A program made the position numbers and the translations under genes. The notes under the pieces were generated by a model, which ran no database searches, was not told the DNA's origin, and saw only the letters and a list, made by a program, of their open reading frames with translations. A DNA stretch of 64,000 nucleotides from contig NZ_CGBP01000014.1 of the NCBI RefSeq assembly GCF_001053095.1, forward strand, positions 1 through 64,000. Reading direction: 5' to 3'. This DNA comes from Yersinia similis (lineage in GTDB: Bacteria; Pseudomonadota; Gammaproteobacteria; Enterobacterales; Enterobacteriaceae). Positions 29,620 through 38,642 of the stretch are shown in pieces. Position 1 is the first letter of the stretch, and each line of letters starts with the position of its first letter.

Positions 29620-31002
29620 TTACTTCTGCTGCTGTTTGACGTTGTAGTTCTGTTCTTTCAGCTCTTTACGGTAAGTGGCGGCATCTTTACTGTCAATGTC
29701 ATCCGCTAATTTACGCTGTTTATTCGTACTCTCTCGCACTTTTTTCTCTGCAACCGGGCTGGAGAACGACATGCTGTCCAGTTTTGAGGCATTGGACTCT
29801 AGCACTTTCTTCGCTTCATCTTTGCGCCCCGCGTCGATCAATTTAATGGCTTCATCATTGGCCAGCGCTGTTTTTTGAATCTCTGATTCCGCTAATACTT
29901 CTTCTTGTACAGCATCGTTGACCTTTTCTACGGATTGGCTGTAGCTGACGGTCACTCGTTCATTAATCTGATCTTGCTTTTTACTGCTGAGATTCAGGTA
30001 GCTGATACTGACATCGGCCAGATCTTTTTGCTGTTTGTCAGTACCTTTTTCCGGAATAACCTCCAGTAGAATGTATTTTTCCTGATTAGAGTAAAGCTGA
30101 TTCAGTTTCACATTCACTGTATTGCCGAGGATATCGCCATCGCGCCCCAGTAGTCGTACCGGCTTCACCTTATCGCCAGTCTTAATCTGAACAACGATAT
30201 CTTGTGCGACGACGGACATCACATCTTGGAATTCTTTGGTGAACGCCTTTTCCAGATCCGCCGAGTTAGCGACAAAGGTGTGGTTACCATCGCTATAACC
30301 CGCAATGGCGGTCATCAGATCCTCGTTATAATCCTGGCCCAGCCCGATAGTGGTGATGGCAATCCCTTTTTTAGCCGCCATGCGAGCCAGATCGGAAAGC
30401 TCGCTGATTGAGGTAGGGCCAGTATTCGCCTGACCATCAGAGATAAGGATGATGCGATTCACCTGCTCACGGTTCAGGTGTTTATCCACTTGACCAATAC
30501 CCATACTGACACCAGCAAACAAGGCGGTCATTCCCCTTGGGTGAATGTGCTGTTGAATGCTGGCAATCAGTGCTGGTTTATTAGTGACTTTCGTGGCAGG
30601 AATGATCACTTCGGCGTGGTTATCGTAGGCAACCACCGATAGTGTATCGGTAGGGTTAAGCATATTAACGGCTAAAATCGCCGCTTCTCTGGCCTTCTCA
30701 ATGCGCTCGCCGCTCATCGACGTAGAACGATCAATGACCAGCGCCAGATTGATTGGGCTGCGACGCGTACTGTCGAGATTAAAACCGATAAGAGAAATTT
30801 TCAGGTAATTTTTATCTTCGCTATTAACCAGCATGACTGGCGCAGCAAGCTCTGATTTGACATTGACCACTTGTGTTGCTGCCTTTGCTACCCCAAACAG
30901 CGAGAATAGGAATAATAGCAATAATATGGCCGTCTGCTTTATTCGAACTGCCTGTTTTATTAGCATGTCTGTTTTTATTAAAATGGTTGGTTTTAGTAAC
31001 AC
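29620..31002 (-). CDS. Exported von Willebrand factor A domain protein
   Basis: About 460 residues when started at the GTG at 31002, which has AGAGGTG just upstream; TTG at 31020 and ATG at 30966 are alternatives. A signal sequence or N-terminal anchor (TAILLLLFLFSLFGVAKA) precedes a vWA domain over ~80-260 with the complete MIDAS start ALVIDRSTSMSG and later metal residues (GMTAL, ILISDGQANTG). The C-terminal ~150 residues are charged and predicted helical, with Lys/Gln-rich repeats (VKQQQK at the end). vWA proteins bind partners through a metal ion. It lies upstream of a two-component system in the same direction, so an envelope sensing or signalling role is plausible but unproven. Confidence 0.82.
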   Translation of the reverse strand: MLLKPTILIKTDMLIKQAVRIKQTAILLLLFLFSLFGVAKAATQVVNVKSELAAPVMLVNSEDKNYLKISLIGFNLDSTRRSPINLALVIDRSTSMSGERIEKAREAAILAVNMLNPTDTLSVVAYDNHAEVIIPATKVTNKPALIASIQQHIHPRGMTALFAGVSMGIGQVDKHLNREQVNRIILISDGQANTGPTSISELSDLARMAAKKGIAITTIGLGQDYNEDLMTAIAGYSDGNHTFVANSADLEKAFTKEFQDVMSVVAQDIVVQIKTGDKVKPVRLLGRDGDILGNTVNVKLNQLYSNQEKYILLEVIPEKGTDKQQKDLADVSISYLNLSSKKQDQINERVTVSYSQSVEKVNDAVQEEVLAESEIQKTALANDEAIKLIDAGRKDEAKKVLESNASKLDSMSFSSPVAEKKVRESTNKQRKLADDIDSKDAATYRKELKEQNYNVKQQQK

Positions 31003-31701
31003 GATAGCACCTCTGTGCAAGACTCGGGAGTAGTGCCACGATTATTCATCTTATCATGCGCTAAGTTGTCTGTTTGCTGTATAAAGTTGTCAAAATTTTG
31101 TAAAACAGCTAATTATCGTCACGAATGCTGTGCTGAATAGCCGGTAGTTTAGTCAGAGGAATGAGTGATCATCTCGGAATTTGGGGGTAAAATAAAGGAA
31201 AAATAAATTCCCAAGCGGGGAGAAAGAAGGAAAAGAGGAATTTAATTATTTATTCTATAAAATCAATGTATTACTATTTACTTTACCCGTTTATAGATAT
31301 CTTCTGGTTATTTATCCCTAAACTTATAAGTGTGTTGGTTTATTACTCTGTCACATAAATAAATAAAGAATTATTTGCTATTTTTTGAGGTTAGTCACAT
31401 TTGGCATTTGGATATTTATCACAAATAAAAGTAATAAATAGATTAATTACATTTTTATATTGAGATATATCACATTTAATTTCTTAATATAATTATTCAA
31501 TATTACAATAATTATAATAATATCAATAAGTTGATTTTGTAAGCATGATGGTTGATTCTTCGAAATCATTAATGCTAGTACAATACACTTTTAAGGGTAA
31601 AGTTTTCTAAAAAAACCGACAACAAGTAGCATCAATAGTAAGAAATTATCAAGATAATAGTATTAAATTTCCTTACAAGTCGAACCAGTGAGGAAAAGTA
31701 C
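31003..31701. promoter_or_regulatory. Long AT-rich divergent control region
   Basis: Nearly 700 non-coding bases between the minus-strand vWA gene and the plus-strand sulfur cluster. It is strongly AT-rich with many A/T runs, as seen in H-NS-bound transferred DNA. TCACA occurs at 31351, 31395, 31419 and 31470, matching CRP-type half-sites, but no good full palindrome was found. GTGAGGAAAAGTAC supplies the ribosome site of the gene at 31702. Confidence 0.4.
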
Positions 31702-32883
31702 ATGGACTACAATTTTGATGAAGTCATCGATAGAAGTAATACAGCATGTGAAAAGTGGGATGCTCATTATTTAAATGCTCGATTTGGTATGACTGATTTA
31801 ACGCCTATGTGGGTTGCAGATATGGATTTTAGGTCTCCGGAATCAGTGATTAGTGCGCTTTCCGAAAGAGTTAACCACGGTATTTATGGCTATACTTTCA
31901 GACCTGATAGTTTTTTAAATGCCATTGCACAGTGGGTTAAAAAAAGACATCAATGGTTAATTAAGCCTGAGTGGATCTCTCATAGTCCTGGCGTTGTTCC
32001 TGGATTAGCAATGGCTATTCGTGGGTTAACAAAACCGGGAGATAAAGTACTCATTCAATCCCCTGTTTATCATCACTTCGCCAATGTTATTACACGAAAT
32101 GATCGTGAAGTCGTCGCGAGTGAATTACGCTATGATAGCGAAAAATATGATATAGATTTTGCACATTTTGAAGCGTGTATCGCCACTGGCGTAAAACTAT
32201 TTATCCTTTGCAATCCTCATAACCCAGTGGGAAGAGTATGGACACGGGATGAACTGACGACCATGGGTAATATATGCTTACGGCATAACGTGATTGTCAT
32301 CGCAGATGAAATACATTGTGATATTGTTTTAAAAGGAAATAAATTCACTCCTTTTGCTTCTATCTCACCTGATTTTGAAAATAATTCAATTACCTGCATG
32401 GCACCCAGTAAAACCTTCAATCTTTTAGGTACGCAGACTTCAGCTATCATTATCCCTAACCAAGAATTACGTAATAAATATGAAACCGAATTAAATAGCC
32501 TGGCATTAGGAAATCCTAATCCCTTTGGCGTGATAGCATTGGAAACAGCATATAAAGAAGGTGAGGAGTGGTTAGAGAGCTTGCTTAGTTACTTACAACA
32601 TAATTTAGACTTTGCTGTGGACTTCTTTAAAAAATATATACCGAAGATCAAATTGGTTAAGCCTGAGGGAACGTATCTACTCTGGTTGGATTGCCGTGGG
32701 CTAGGGTTGAGTCCGTATGAATTGGAGCAATTCATACTAACAAAAGCAAAATTAGCCTTAAACGAAGGCCACATCTTTGGCGAAAGTGGTGAAAACTTCA
32801 TGAGGATGAATATTGGTTGTCCAAAATCAGTACTCACCAGTGCATTAATACAACTAAAATACGCGGTAGATGATTTAAACTAG
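31702..32883 (+). CDS. MalY/PatB-type PLP C-S beta-lyase
   Basis: 393-residue fold-type I PLP enzyme of the MalY/PatB group. These cleave the C-S bond of cystathionine, cysteine or cysteine S-conjugates to pyruvate, ammonia and a thiol. Characteristic are TPMWVADMDFRSP near residue 35, NPHNPVGRVWTRDEL near 171, ADEIHCDIVL near 201, and the PLP Lys237 in MAPSKTFNLLGTQ. Cytoplasmic. First gene of an AT-rich same-direction cluster; 32 bases to the next gene. Its neighbours suggest use on a sulfur-containing peptide-derived substrate rather than routine methionine synthesis. Confidence 0.88.
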   Translation: MDYNFDEVIDRSNTACEKWDAHYLNARFGMTDLTPMWVADMDFRSPESVISALSERVNHGIYGYTFRPDSFLNAIAQWVKKRHQWLIKPEWISHSPGVVPGLAMAIRGLTKPGDKVLIQSPVYHHFANVITRNDREVVASELRYDSEKYDIDFAHFEACIATGVKLFILCNPHNPVGRVWTRDELTTMGNICLRHNVIVIADEIHCDIVLKGNKFTPFASISPDFENNSITCMAPSKTFNLLGTQTSAIIIPNQELRNKYETELNSLALGNPNPFGVIALETAYKEGEEWLESLLSYLQHNLDFAVDFFKKYIPKIKLVKPEGTYLLWLDCRGLGLSPYELEQFILTKAKLALNEGHIFGESGENFMRMNIGCPKSVLTSALIQLKYAVDDLN

Positions 32884-32915
32884 AATAGCGTATAGGTTAT
32901 TTTGCAGGGGATAAA

Positions 32916-34136
32916 ATGAACAGTGAAAAAAAAGAACATCTTAATGCAGTATCAAGAAAATTAAGAACGATCATGGGACGTGATAATATTGATGCTGTCA
33001 TTGTGACAACGTGTGATAACTTTTATCATATTACCGGTATTTTCAGCTTTTTTATGTATACCTTTCGGAATACGGGCACGGCTATCGCCGTTGTCTTCCG
33101 TGATGTGAAAATTCCATCGCTAATCATTATGAATGAATTTGAAGCAGCCAGCTTAACGTTGGATATGCCAAATGCTGAATTAAAGACCTTTCCTGTTTGG
33201 GTAGATGTAGATGATCCGTTTAACATGCGCGATCCTGCAAATAATAATAAAGAGAGGCCGATAGGTTCTCCTATTGAGAGTGTATGTAATATACTCAAAG
33301 ACGCATTGAACGATGCCAGGGTACTTAATAAAAAAATAGCAATAGACCTCAATATAATGTCAAACGGTGGTAAACGGGTTATTGATGCCGTTATGCCTAA
33401 TGTTGATTTTGTCGACTCAAGCTCTATATTCAACGAGCTAAGAGTGATAAAAAGCCCTTGGGAAATTAAAAGACTCAGAAAAAGCGCAGAAATTACTGAA
33501 TATGGGATCACTGAAGCATCAAAGCTAATCCGGGTAGGATGCACATCAGCTGAACTCACTGCCGCATATAAGGCCGCAGTAATGAGCAAATCTGAAACTC
33601 ATTTTTCAAGGTTCCATCTTATCTCTGTTGGAGCTGATTTTTCACCCAAAATCATACCAAGCAATACGAAAGCCTGTTCAGGCGATTTAATTAAATTTGA
33701 TTGCGGCGTCGATGTTGATGGTTATGGTGCTGATATTGCCAGGACCTTTGTTGTTGGGGAACCTCCCGAGATCACCCGTAAAATATACCAAATAATAAGA
33801 ACCGGGCATGAACATATGCTGAGTATGGTTGCGCCTGGCGTAAAAATGAAAGATGTATTTGATTCAACGATGGACGTCATCAAAAAGTCCGGGTTACCCA
33901 ATTATAATAGAGGGCATCTTGGGCATGGTAATGGTGTATTTTTGGGATTAGAAGAGAGTCCCTTCGTTAGCACTCATGCTACAGAATCGTTCACTTCAGG
34001 TATGGTGCTAAGCTTAGAAACACCTTACTACGGCTATAATTTGGGTTCGATTATGATTGAAGATATGATTTTAATAAATAAAAATGGTGTTGAGTTTTTA
34101 AGTAAGTTACCCAGGGATTTAGTTTCTTTTAATTAA
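32916..34136 (+). CDS. M24-family metallopeptidase (Xaa-Pro dipeptidase-like)
   Basis: 406 residues: an N-terminal creatinase-type domain (~1-170) and a C-terminal pita-bread catalytic domain. All five metal ligands are visible: Asp in KFDCGVDVDG, Asp in GADIARTFV, His in GHLGHGNGVF, Glu in MVLSLETPYYG and Glu in IMIEDMILI. Members cleave Xaa-Pro dipeptides or related amide bonds. With a C-S lyase on one side and a transporter on the other, it may release a sulfur amino acid from an imported conjugate. No signal peptide, so cytoplasmic. Confidence 0.88.
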   Translation: MNSEKKEHLNAVSRKLRTIMGRDNIDAVIVTTCDNFYHITGIFSFFMYTFRNTGTAIAVVFRDVKIPSLIIMNEFEAASLTLDMPNAELKTFPVWVDVDDPFNMRDPANNNKERPIGSPIESVCNILKDALNDARVLNKKIAIDLNIMSNGGKRVIDAVMPNVDFVDSSSIFNELRVIKSPWEIKRLRKSAEITEYGITEASKLIRVGCTSAELTAAYKAAVMSKSETHFSRFHLISVGADFSPKIIPSNTKACSGDLIKFDCGVDVDGYGADIARTFVVGEPPEITRKIYQIIRTGHEHMLSMVAPGVKMKDVFDSTMDVIKKSGLPNYNRGHLGHGNGVFLGLEESPFVSTHATESFTSGMVLSLETPYYGYNLGSIMIEDMILINKNGVEFLSKLPRDLVSFN

Positions 34137-34147
34137 AAACTGTATTC

Positions 34148-34257
<110 letters not shown>

Positions 34258-34278
34258 GCTACGCAGTAGGAGTTAACT

Positions 34279-34476
34279 ATGAAATGGTATCATTCTCTCG
34301 TGTTGCTACCTGTATTATCATTAACTGTTGGTATTTTCTTTGTTAACAAAGTAGAGCCTTTTATATTAGGTATGCCATTCCTTATGTTCTGGATCGTGAT
34401 TTGGTTAGTTCTGACCGCGGTGATTATGGCCATAATCTCGAAATTGGATTCAAAAATCAGTAAGGAGGAAGTATGA
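34279..34476 (+). CDS. Small DUF3311-type membrane protein
   Basis: 65 residues with two predicted helices (SLVLLPVLSLTVGIFFV and FLMFWIVIWLVLTAVIMAII). The PFILGMPFLMFWIV segment is typical of small DUF3311/YhdT-like partners encoded directly before sodium/solute symporters. Its stop overlaps the symporter ATG (ATGA), so both are made together. Likely a small subunit or stabiliser of the transporter. Confidence 0.82.
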   Translation: MKWYHSLVLLPVLSLTVGIFFVNKVEPFILGMPFLMFWIVIWLVLTAVIMAIISKLDSKISKEEV

Positions 34477-35933
34477 ATGCGCCATTAATCATAATATGTA
34501 CATTCTTCCTGTTTAGTATTTATCTTGCCATTCGCTCTAAAAAAGGCAAGAAGATGGACCATGAAGGGTGGACCACCGGTGGCCGTAGCTACGGCGCTTT
34601 ATTAGTATTTCTACTGAGTGCTGGGGAGATATACACAACATTTACATTTTTGGGGGGCAGTGGTTGGGCATATGGAAAAGGCCCAGCAATATTATATACG
34701 CTCACCGTCAATGCCTTTATGGGGATATCACTTTATTGGCTTCATCCTATTATTTGGAAGTATGCAAAAGATAATAATGTTCGGTCTATTTCAGACTTTT
34801 TCGCACTGAAATATAAAAGTTCATCATTAGGTATGCTAATTAGCATATTCTCTATAGCAGCAATGGTTCCGCTTTTCATTTTACAATTAAAAGGACTTGG
34901 GATCATTGTATCACAAGCATCTTATGGCTCTATATCGTCCAACATGGCAATATGGATTGGCGTGATTTCAGTCTCTATTTTTGTGATGATTTCTGGAATT
35001 CATGGCTCTGCCTGGACATCCGTATTAAAAGATTTCATGATCTTATTTGTGGTTGTTTTTATTGGTATTTATATTCCAATTCACTACTATGGTAGTATCG
35101 GCAACATGTTTCAATCTATTGAAACAGTTAATCCTGGGTATCTTGTCTTCCCGAAAGAAGGACTTAACATACCTTGGTATATCTCTACCGTATTCCTATC
35201 CGTAGCCGCTTATTTCTGTTGGCCACACTATATGACGGCTGTATTTACAGCCAAAAATGAAACCTCATTAAAGCGTAATAGCATTCTGATCCCGGCTTAC
35301 AGTCTGGTCATGCTCTTTGCCTTTTTTGTCGGTTTTGCGGCAATCTTAAATGTCCCTGACTTAACAGGGCCAGATGTTGACCTGGCTTTATTTGAAATAT
35401 CAAAATCAACCTTCTCAAGTTATATTGTTGGGTTTATTGGTGCGGCAGGTATGCTGACAGCACTGGTACCGGGTTCTATGTTATTACTGGCGACGGCAAA
35501 TATGCTGGCCGGTGTCGTCCAAAAGATTTTCCGCCTGGATGTGGAGAAAAATAAATCGGGAAATCTTTCTCGCTATATGGTGCCTGTTGTTGCCTTGGTC
35601 TCTTTGTATTTTATCTTTAATGGCAATGATACGCTGGTCGCTATAATGCTACTTGGCGTCAATATAATTGCTCAGTTCTTTCCAGCGCTTATATTTAGCT
35701 TTTGCAAAAAGAATCCAATCACTACTGCGGGTGCTTTTTCGGGGATTATGGTCGGTGTCATTATTTTGGCGGTCACCTATGTCTATCATATCTCAATAGC
35801 AGATATTTTCCCGTTCATTACTAATGGTTTTGAGTATATGAATATAGGGGTTGTCGCCTTTGCTATGAACTTTATCGTTACTTTCTTAATCTCATATTTA
35901 ACAAGAAGCTATTATAAAGAAGTCACTGTTTAA
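34473..35933 (+). CDS. Sodium:solute symporter (SSS family)
   Basis: 486 residues with about 13 hydrophobic segments, PanF-like in outline. The opening EGWTTGGRSYGALLVFLLSA followed by GEIYTTFTFLGGSGWAYGKG is typical of the family's first helices, where sodium binds. AAGGAGGAAGT provides a strong ribosome site inside the preceding gene. The substrate is unknown. The gene context (C-S lyase, peptidase, CoA-disulfide reductase/rhodanese) points to a sulfur-containing organic acid, peptide or amino acid conjugate. Confidence 0.86.
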   Translation: MNAPLIIICTFFLFSIYLAIRSKKGKKMDHEGWTTGGRSYGALLVFLLSAGEIYTTFTFLGGSGWAYGKGPAILYTLTVNAFMGISLYWLHPIIWKYAKDNNVRSISDFFALKYKSSSLGMLISIFSIAAMVPLFILQLKGLGIIVSQASYGSISSNMAIWIGVISVSIFVMISGIHGSAWTSVLKDFMILFVVVFIGIYIPIHYYGSIGNMFQSIETVNPGYLVFPKEGLNIPWYISTVFLSVAAYFCWPHYMTAVFTAKNETSLKRNSILIPAYSLVMLFAFFVGFAAILNVPDLTGPDVDLALFEISKSTFSSYIVGFIGAAGMLTALVPGSMLLLATANMLAGVVQKIFRLDVEKNKSGNLSRYMVPVVALVSLYFIFNGNDTLVAIMLLGVNIIAQFFPALIFSFCKKNPITTAGAFSGIMVGVIILAVTYVYHISIADIFPFITNGFEYMNIGVVAFAMNFIVTFLISYLTRSYYKEVTV

Positions 35934-35992
35934 TAACCAATAGGCCATTTCCAAACTGGACGTGGCCGTCTTAATCTGAGTGATAAAGAGTT

Positions 35993-37639
35993 ATGGGAAA
36001 AACAATTGTTATCGTCGGTGGCGTTGCCGGTGGTGCCAGTGCAGCTGCTCGCCTGCGCCGTTTAAATGAATATGATAATATTATTATTCTAGAAAGAGGG
36101 GAGTATATCTCTTTTGCCAACTGTGGCCTGCCTTATTATATTGGTGGCGTTATTACAGAAAGAGATAAGCTTTTAATCCAGACACCAGAGACAATGAAGG
36201 ATAGATTTAATATTGATGTCAGAACTGAAAATGAAGTCATAGATATAAACAGTGCGAGTAAAACCATTACTGTGATTAATCATAAGATGGGTAAGGAAGA
36301 ATTTATAAAATATGACATATTAATTCTATCGCCTGGTGCTCGTCCTTTTATTCCAGATATTGCCGGTCTGTCAGTAAACGGTCCTGTATTCACCCTGCGT
36401 AATATGTCAGATACAGATAATATTAAAGAGTATCTAATTTCCTCTACACCTGAAGCTGTCACTATTATTGGTGGTGGTTTTATCGGATTGGAAATGGCGG
36501 AAAATCTGGTGAGTAGTGGGCTAAACGTCACTATTATTGAATTATCAAACCAAATTCTTTCGCCACTTGATTATGAAATGGCTGCGATTGTCGAAAAGCA
36601 TTTAAAAGACAATGACATTGATGTGATAAAAAATGACGCAGTGGTTCAATTCGATGAATCTGCACATCAAATACATTTGAAATCAGGGAAAATTATTACC
36701 ACCGACATGGTCATTCTGGCGATAGGTGTCGAACCTGAAAATGACTTGGCAAAGAAAGCTCATCTGGATTTAGGGATCAGAGGGAGCATCTTGGTTAATG
36801 AGAAATTACAGACGAGTGTAGCGGATATTTATGCTATCGGTGATGCTATCCAGGTTGTCGATTATATCAATGGTCAGGCAACGTATATTCCACTGGCCTG
36901 GCCGGCTAACCGGCAAGGCAGATTATTGGCTGATATTATTAATGGCCGTGATGTGCGCTATCACGGAACATTAGGCACTGCGATTGCCAAAATATTTGAC
37001 CTTTGTGCCGCCTGTACGGGTAACAACGAACGTCTGTTAAAGCGCTTGGCTATTCCTTATCAAGTTGTTCATATTCATGGGATGTCACATGCGAGTTATT
37101 ATCCTGGCGCTCATCAGATTTCATTGAAATTATTATTCTCGCCAGAGAACGGGCGTATTCTTGGCGCGCAGGTTGTCGGTCAGGGGGGCACAGATAAACG
37201 GATTGATGTGTTGGCGACCGCGATCAAAGGCAAGCTAACTATCTATGATCTTCCCGACTTAGAACTTGCTTATGCTCCACCTTATTCATCAGCAAAAGAT
37301 CCGGTCAATATGCTGGGTTATATTGCGGAAAATATGTCGAATGGCGATGTCATAACTAAGCAATGGCATGAAGTAGATGCGTTTATTGCTGATGGAGGGA
37401 TTATTATTGATGTACGAGATGAGGCGGAGTTTATCTCCGGCAGTATAAAAACTGCGGTAAATATTCCTCTACCTGGATTGCGTCAAAAATTGGCATTAAT
37501 ACCCCAAGATAAAAAGATACTGGTGAATTGCCAGGTTGGGCTAAGAGGGTACATTGCCGCAAGGATCCTGTCTCAATATGGCTATACCGTGGCTAATTTA
37601 GATGGGGGATATTTGACCTTTAATTATGCTAATGCTTGA
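35993..37639 (+). CDS. CoA-disulfide reductase/persulfide reductase-rhodanese fusion
   Basis: 548 residues. The N-terminal FAD/NAD(P) oxidoreductase (~1-440) has FAD loop VIVGGVAGGASAAARLRRL, the single redox Cys44 in SFANCGLPYY, the NAD loop VTIIGGGFIGLEMAENL near 155 and DIYAIGDAI near 280. A C-terminal rhodanese domain (~455-548) has active-site Cys513 in VNCQVGLRGY. This arrangement is that of CoADR-Rhd enzymes, which reduce CoA disulfide, CoA persulfide or polysulfide using NAD(P)H. In this cluster it could handle thiol or persulfide released by the C-S lyase. It follows the symporter by 59 bases. Confidence 0.9.
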   Translation: MGKTIVIVGGVAGGASAAARLRRLNEYDNIIILERGEYISFANCGLPYYIGGVITERDKLLIQTPETMKDRFNIDVRTENEVIDINSASKTITVINHKMGKEEFIKYDILILSPGARPFIPDIAGLSVNGPVFTLRNMSDTDNIKEYLISSTPEAVTIIGGGFIGLEMAENLVSSGLNVTIIELSNQILSPLDYEMAAIVEKHLKDNDIDVIKNDAVVQFDESAHQIHLKSGKIITTDMVILAIGVEPENDLAKKAHLDLGIRGSILVNEKLQTSVADIYAIGDAIQVVDYINGQATYIPLAWPANRQGRLLADIINGRDVRYHGTLGTAIAKIFDLCAACTGNNERLLKRLAIPYQVVHIHGMSHASYYPGAHQISLKLLFSPENGRILGAQVVGQGGTDKRIDVLATAIKGKLTIYDLPDLELAYAPPYSSAKDPVNMLGYIAENMSNGDVITKQWHEVDAFIADGGIIIDVRDEAEFISGSIKTAVNIPLPGLRQKLALIPQDKKILVNCQVGLRGYIAARILSQYGYTVANLDGGYLTFNYANA

Positions 37640-37665
37640 TTTTTATTTTGTATCAAAAGGGCATC

Positions 37666-37743
37666 TATACCCAAAATAATTCGAGTAGCAGGAAGGCGGC
37701 AAGGGCAGTTAACACCCCTGCAGCTTGAAGGTCGATGGGTATA
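37666..37743 (+). repeat. MITE-like element, copy C
   Basis: TATACCCAAAATAATTCGAG and CTTGAAGGTCGATGGGTATA are the inverted ends; the core (GGAAGGCGGCAAGGGCAG) is short. Only 27 bases after the oxidoreductase stop, so it may form part of that transcript's 3' end. Confidence 0.78.
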
Positions 37744-37893
37744 AAATACCTCATGATGAAACAAAAAATAAATGAGGAAAGCCAGTGATGGTAAGTTTTT
37801 TAGTTTTATTGAAATAGAGTTATTACAACAATAAAAGGTCACGGATGACCTATCACGATGAAGGCCATCGACCTCATCGTGATGACCAAGTTA

Positions 37894-38018
37894 CTACTCC
37901 CGTTCTAACGCCCTAATGGGGTCCATCTCCGCCGCTCTTTTCGCTGGGAAGAAACCCCAAATTACCTCAATCAGGCTGGAGCAAACATAAAGGAGATAAT
38001 AGACCAGAAAGACAAGCA
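37894..38018 (-). pseudogene. C-terminal remnant of an ABC-type FtsX/MacB permease
   Basis: On the minus strand an open frame ends at the stop at 37894-37896 and reads [20 protein letters not shown] then [20 protein letters not shown] last transmembrane helix followed by a PAxRAAxxDPIxAL tail is the hallmark of the C terminus of MacB/LolC-type permeases. No upstream part of such a gene survives; crr and its terminator lie directly before it. A gene decayed by deletion is the simplest reading. Confidence 0.65.
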
Positions 38019-38048
38019 GCAAAACGGCACCCTTGAGCGCCGTTTTTC
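38019..38048 (-). terminator. Terminator after crr
   Basis: ACGGC and GCCGT pair around a ten-base loop and are flanked by A and T runs on either side. On the minus strand it lies ~37 bases beyond the crr stop, ending the pts transcript. Confidence 0.7.
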
Positions 38049-38084
38049 ATCGGTATCGATACGAGGGCTATTACTTGATACGGC

Positions 38085-38594
38085 CTATTTCTTGATACGA
38101 ATAATAGGTGTTTCGCCCACAGTCACGCTACCAGAAAGCTTAATCAGTTCTTTAATCTCATCCATGTTAGAGATAACAACTGGTGTCAATGTAGACTTGG
38201 CTTTTTCTTCTAGCAGGGCCAAATTGAACTCGATCACCACGTCACCTTTCTTGACGCGTTGCCCTTCTTCAGCGATACGTGTAAAACCTTCGCCTTTCAG
38301 TTCAACAGTATCAATACCGAAGTGGACGAACAGCTCAATGCCGCTATCTGACTCGATAGAAAAAGCATGGTTAGTCTCGAAAATTTTACCGATGGTGCCG
38401 TCAACTGGAGCAACCATTTTATTGCCAGAGGGCTTGATAGCAATACCATCGCCCACGATCTTCTCTGCAAAAACAACATCAGGAACATCTTCAATGTTGA
38501 CGATCTCACCAGACAGCGGTGCAACTATTTCAATAACACTGCTGTCTTTTTTATCATCTGAAACCAGTGATTTCAGTTTATCGAACAAACCCAT
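38085..38594 (-). CDS. crr: PTS glucose-specific enzyme IIA (Crr)
   Basis: Receives phosphate from HPr and passes it to glucose permease; in its two states it also regulates adenylate cyclase and inhibits non-PTS permeases. 169 residues as in E. coli. The active-site His91 is in [14 protein letters not shown], and the helper His76 in [10 protein letters not shown]. Cytoplasmic. Third gene of ptsH-ptsI-crr. A promoter inside ptsI is known in E. coli; I cannot confirm one here. Confidence 0.97.
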   Translation of the reverse strand: MGLFDKLKSLVSDDKKDSSVIEIVAPLSGEIVNIEDVPDVVFAEKIVGDGIAIKPSGNKMVAPVDGTIGKIFETNHAFSIESDSGIELFVHFGIDTVELKGEGFTRIAEEGQRVKKGDVVIEFNLALLEEKAKSTLTPVVISNMDEIKELIKLSGSVTVGETPIIRIKK

Positions 38595-38642
38595 GATCTT
38601 CTCCTAAGTATTTATATTGGGCAGCGTCCCAGTATCGTGGAA

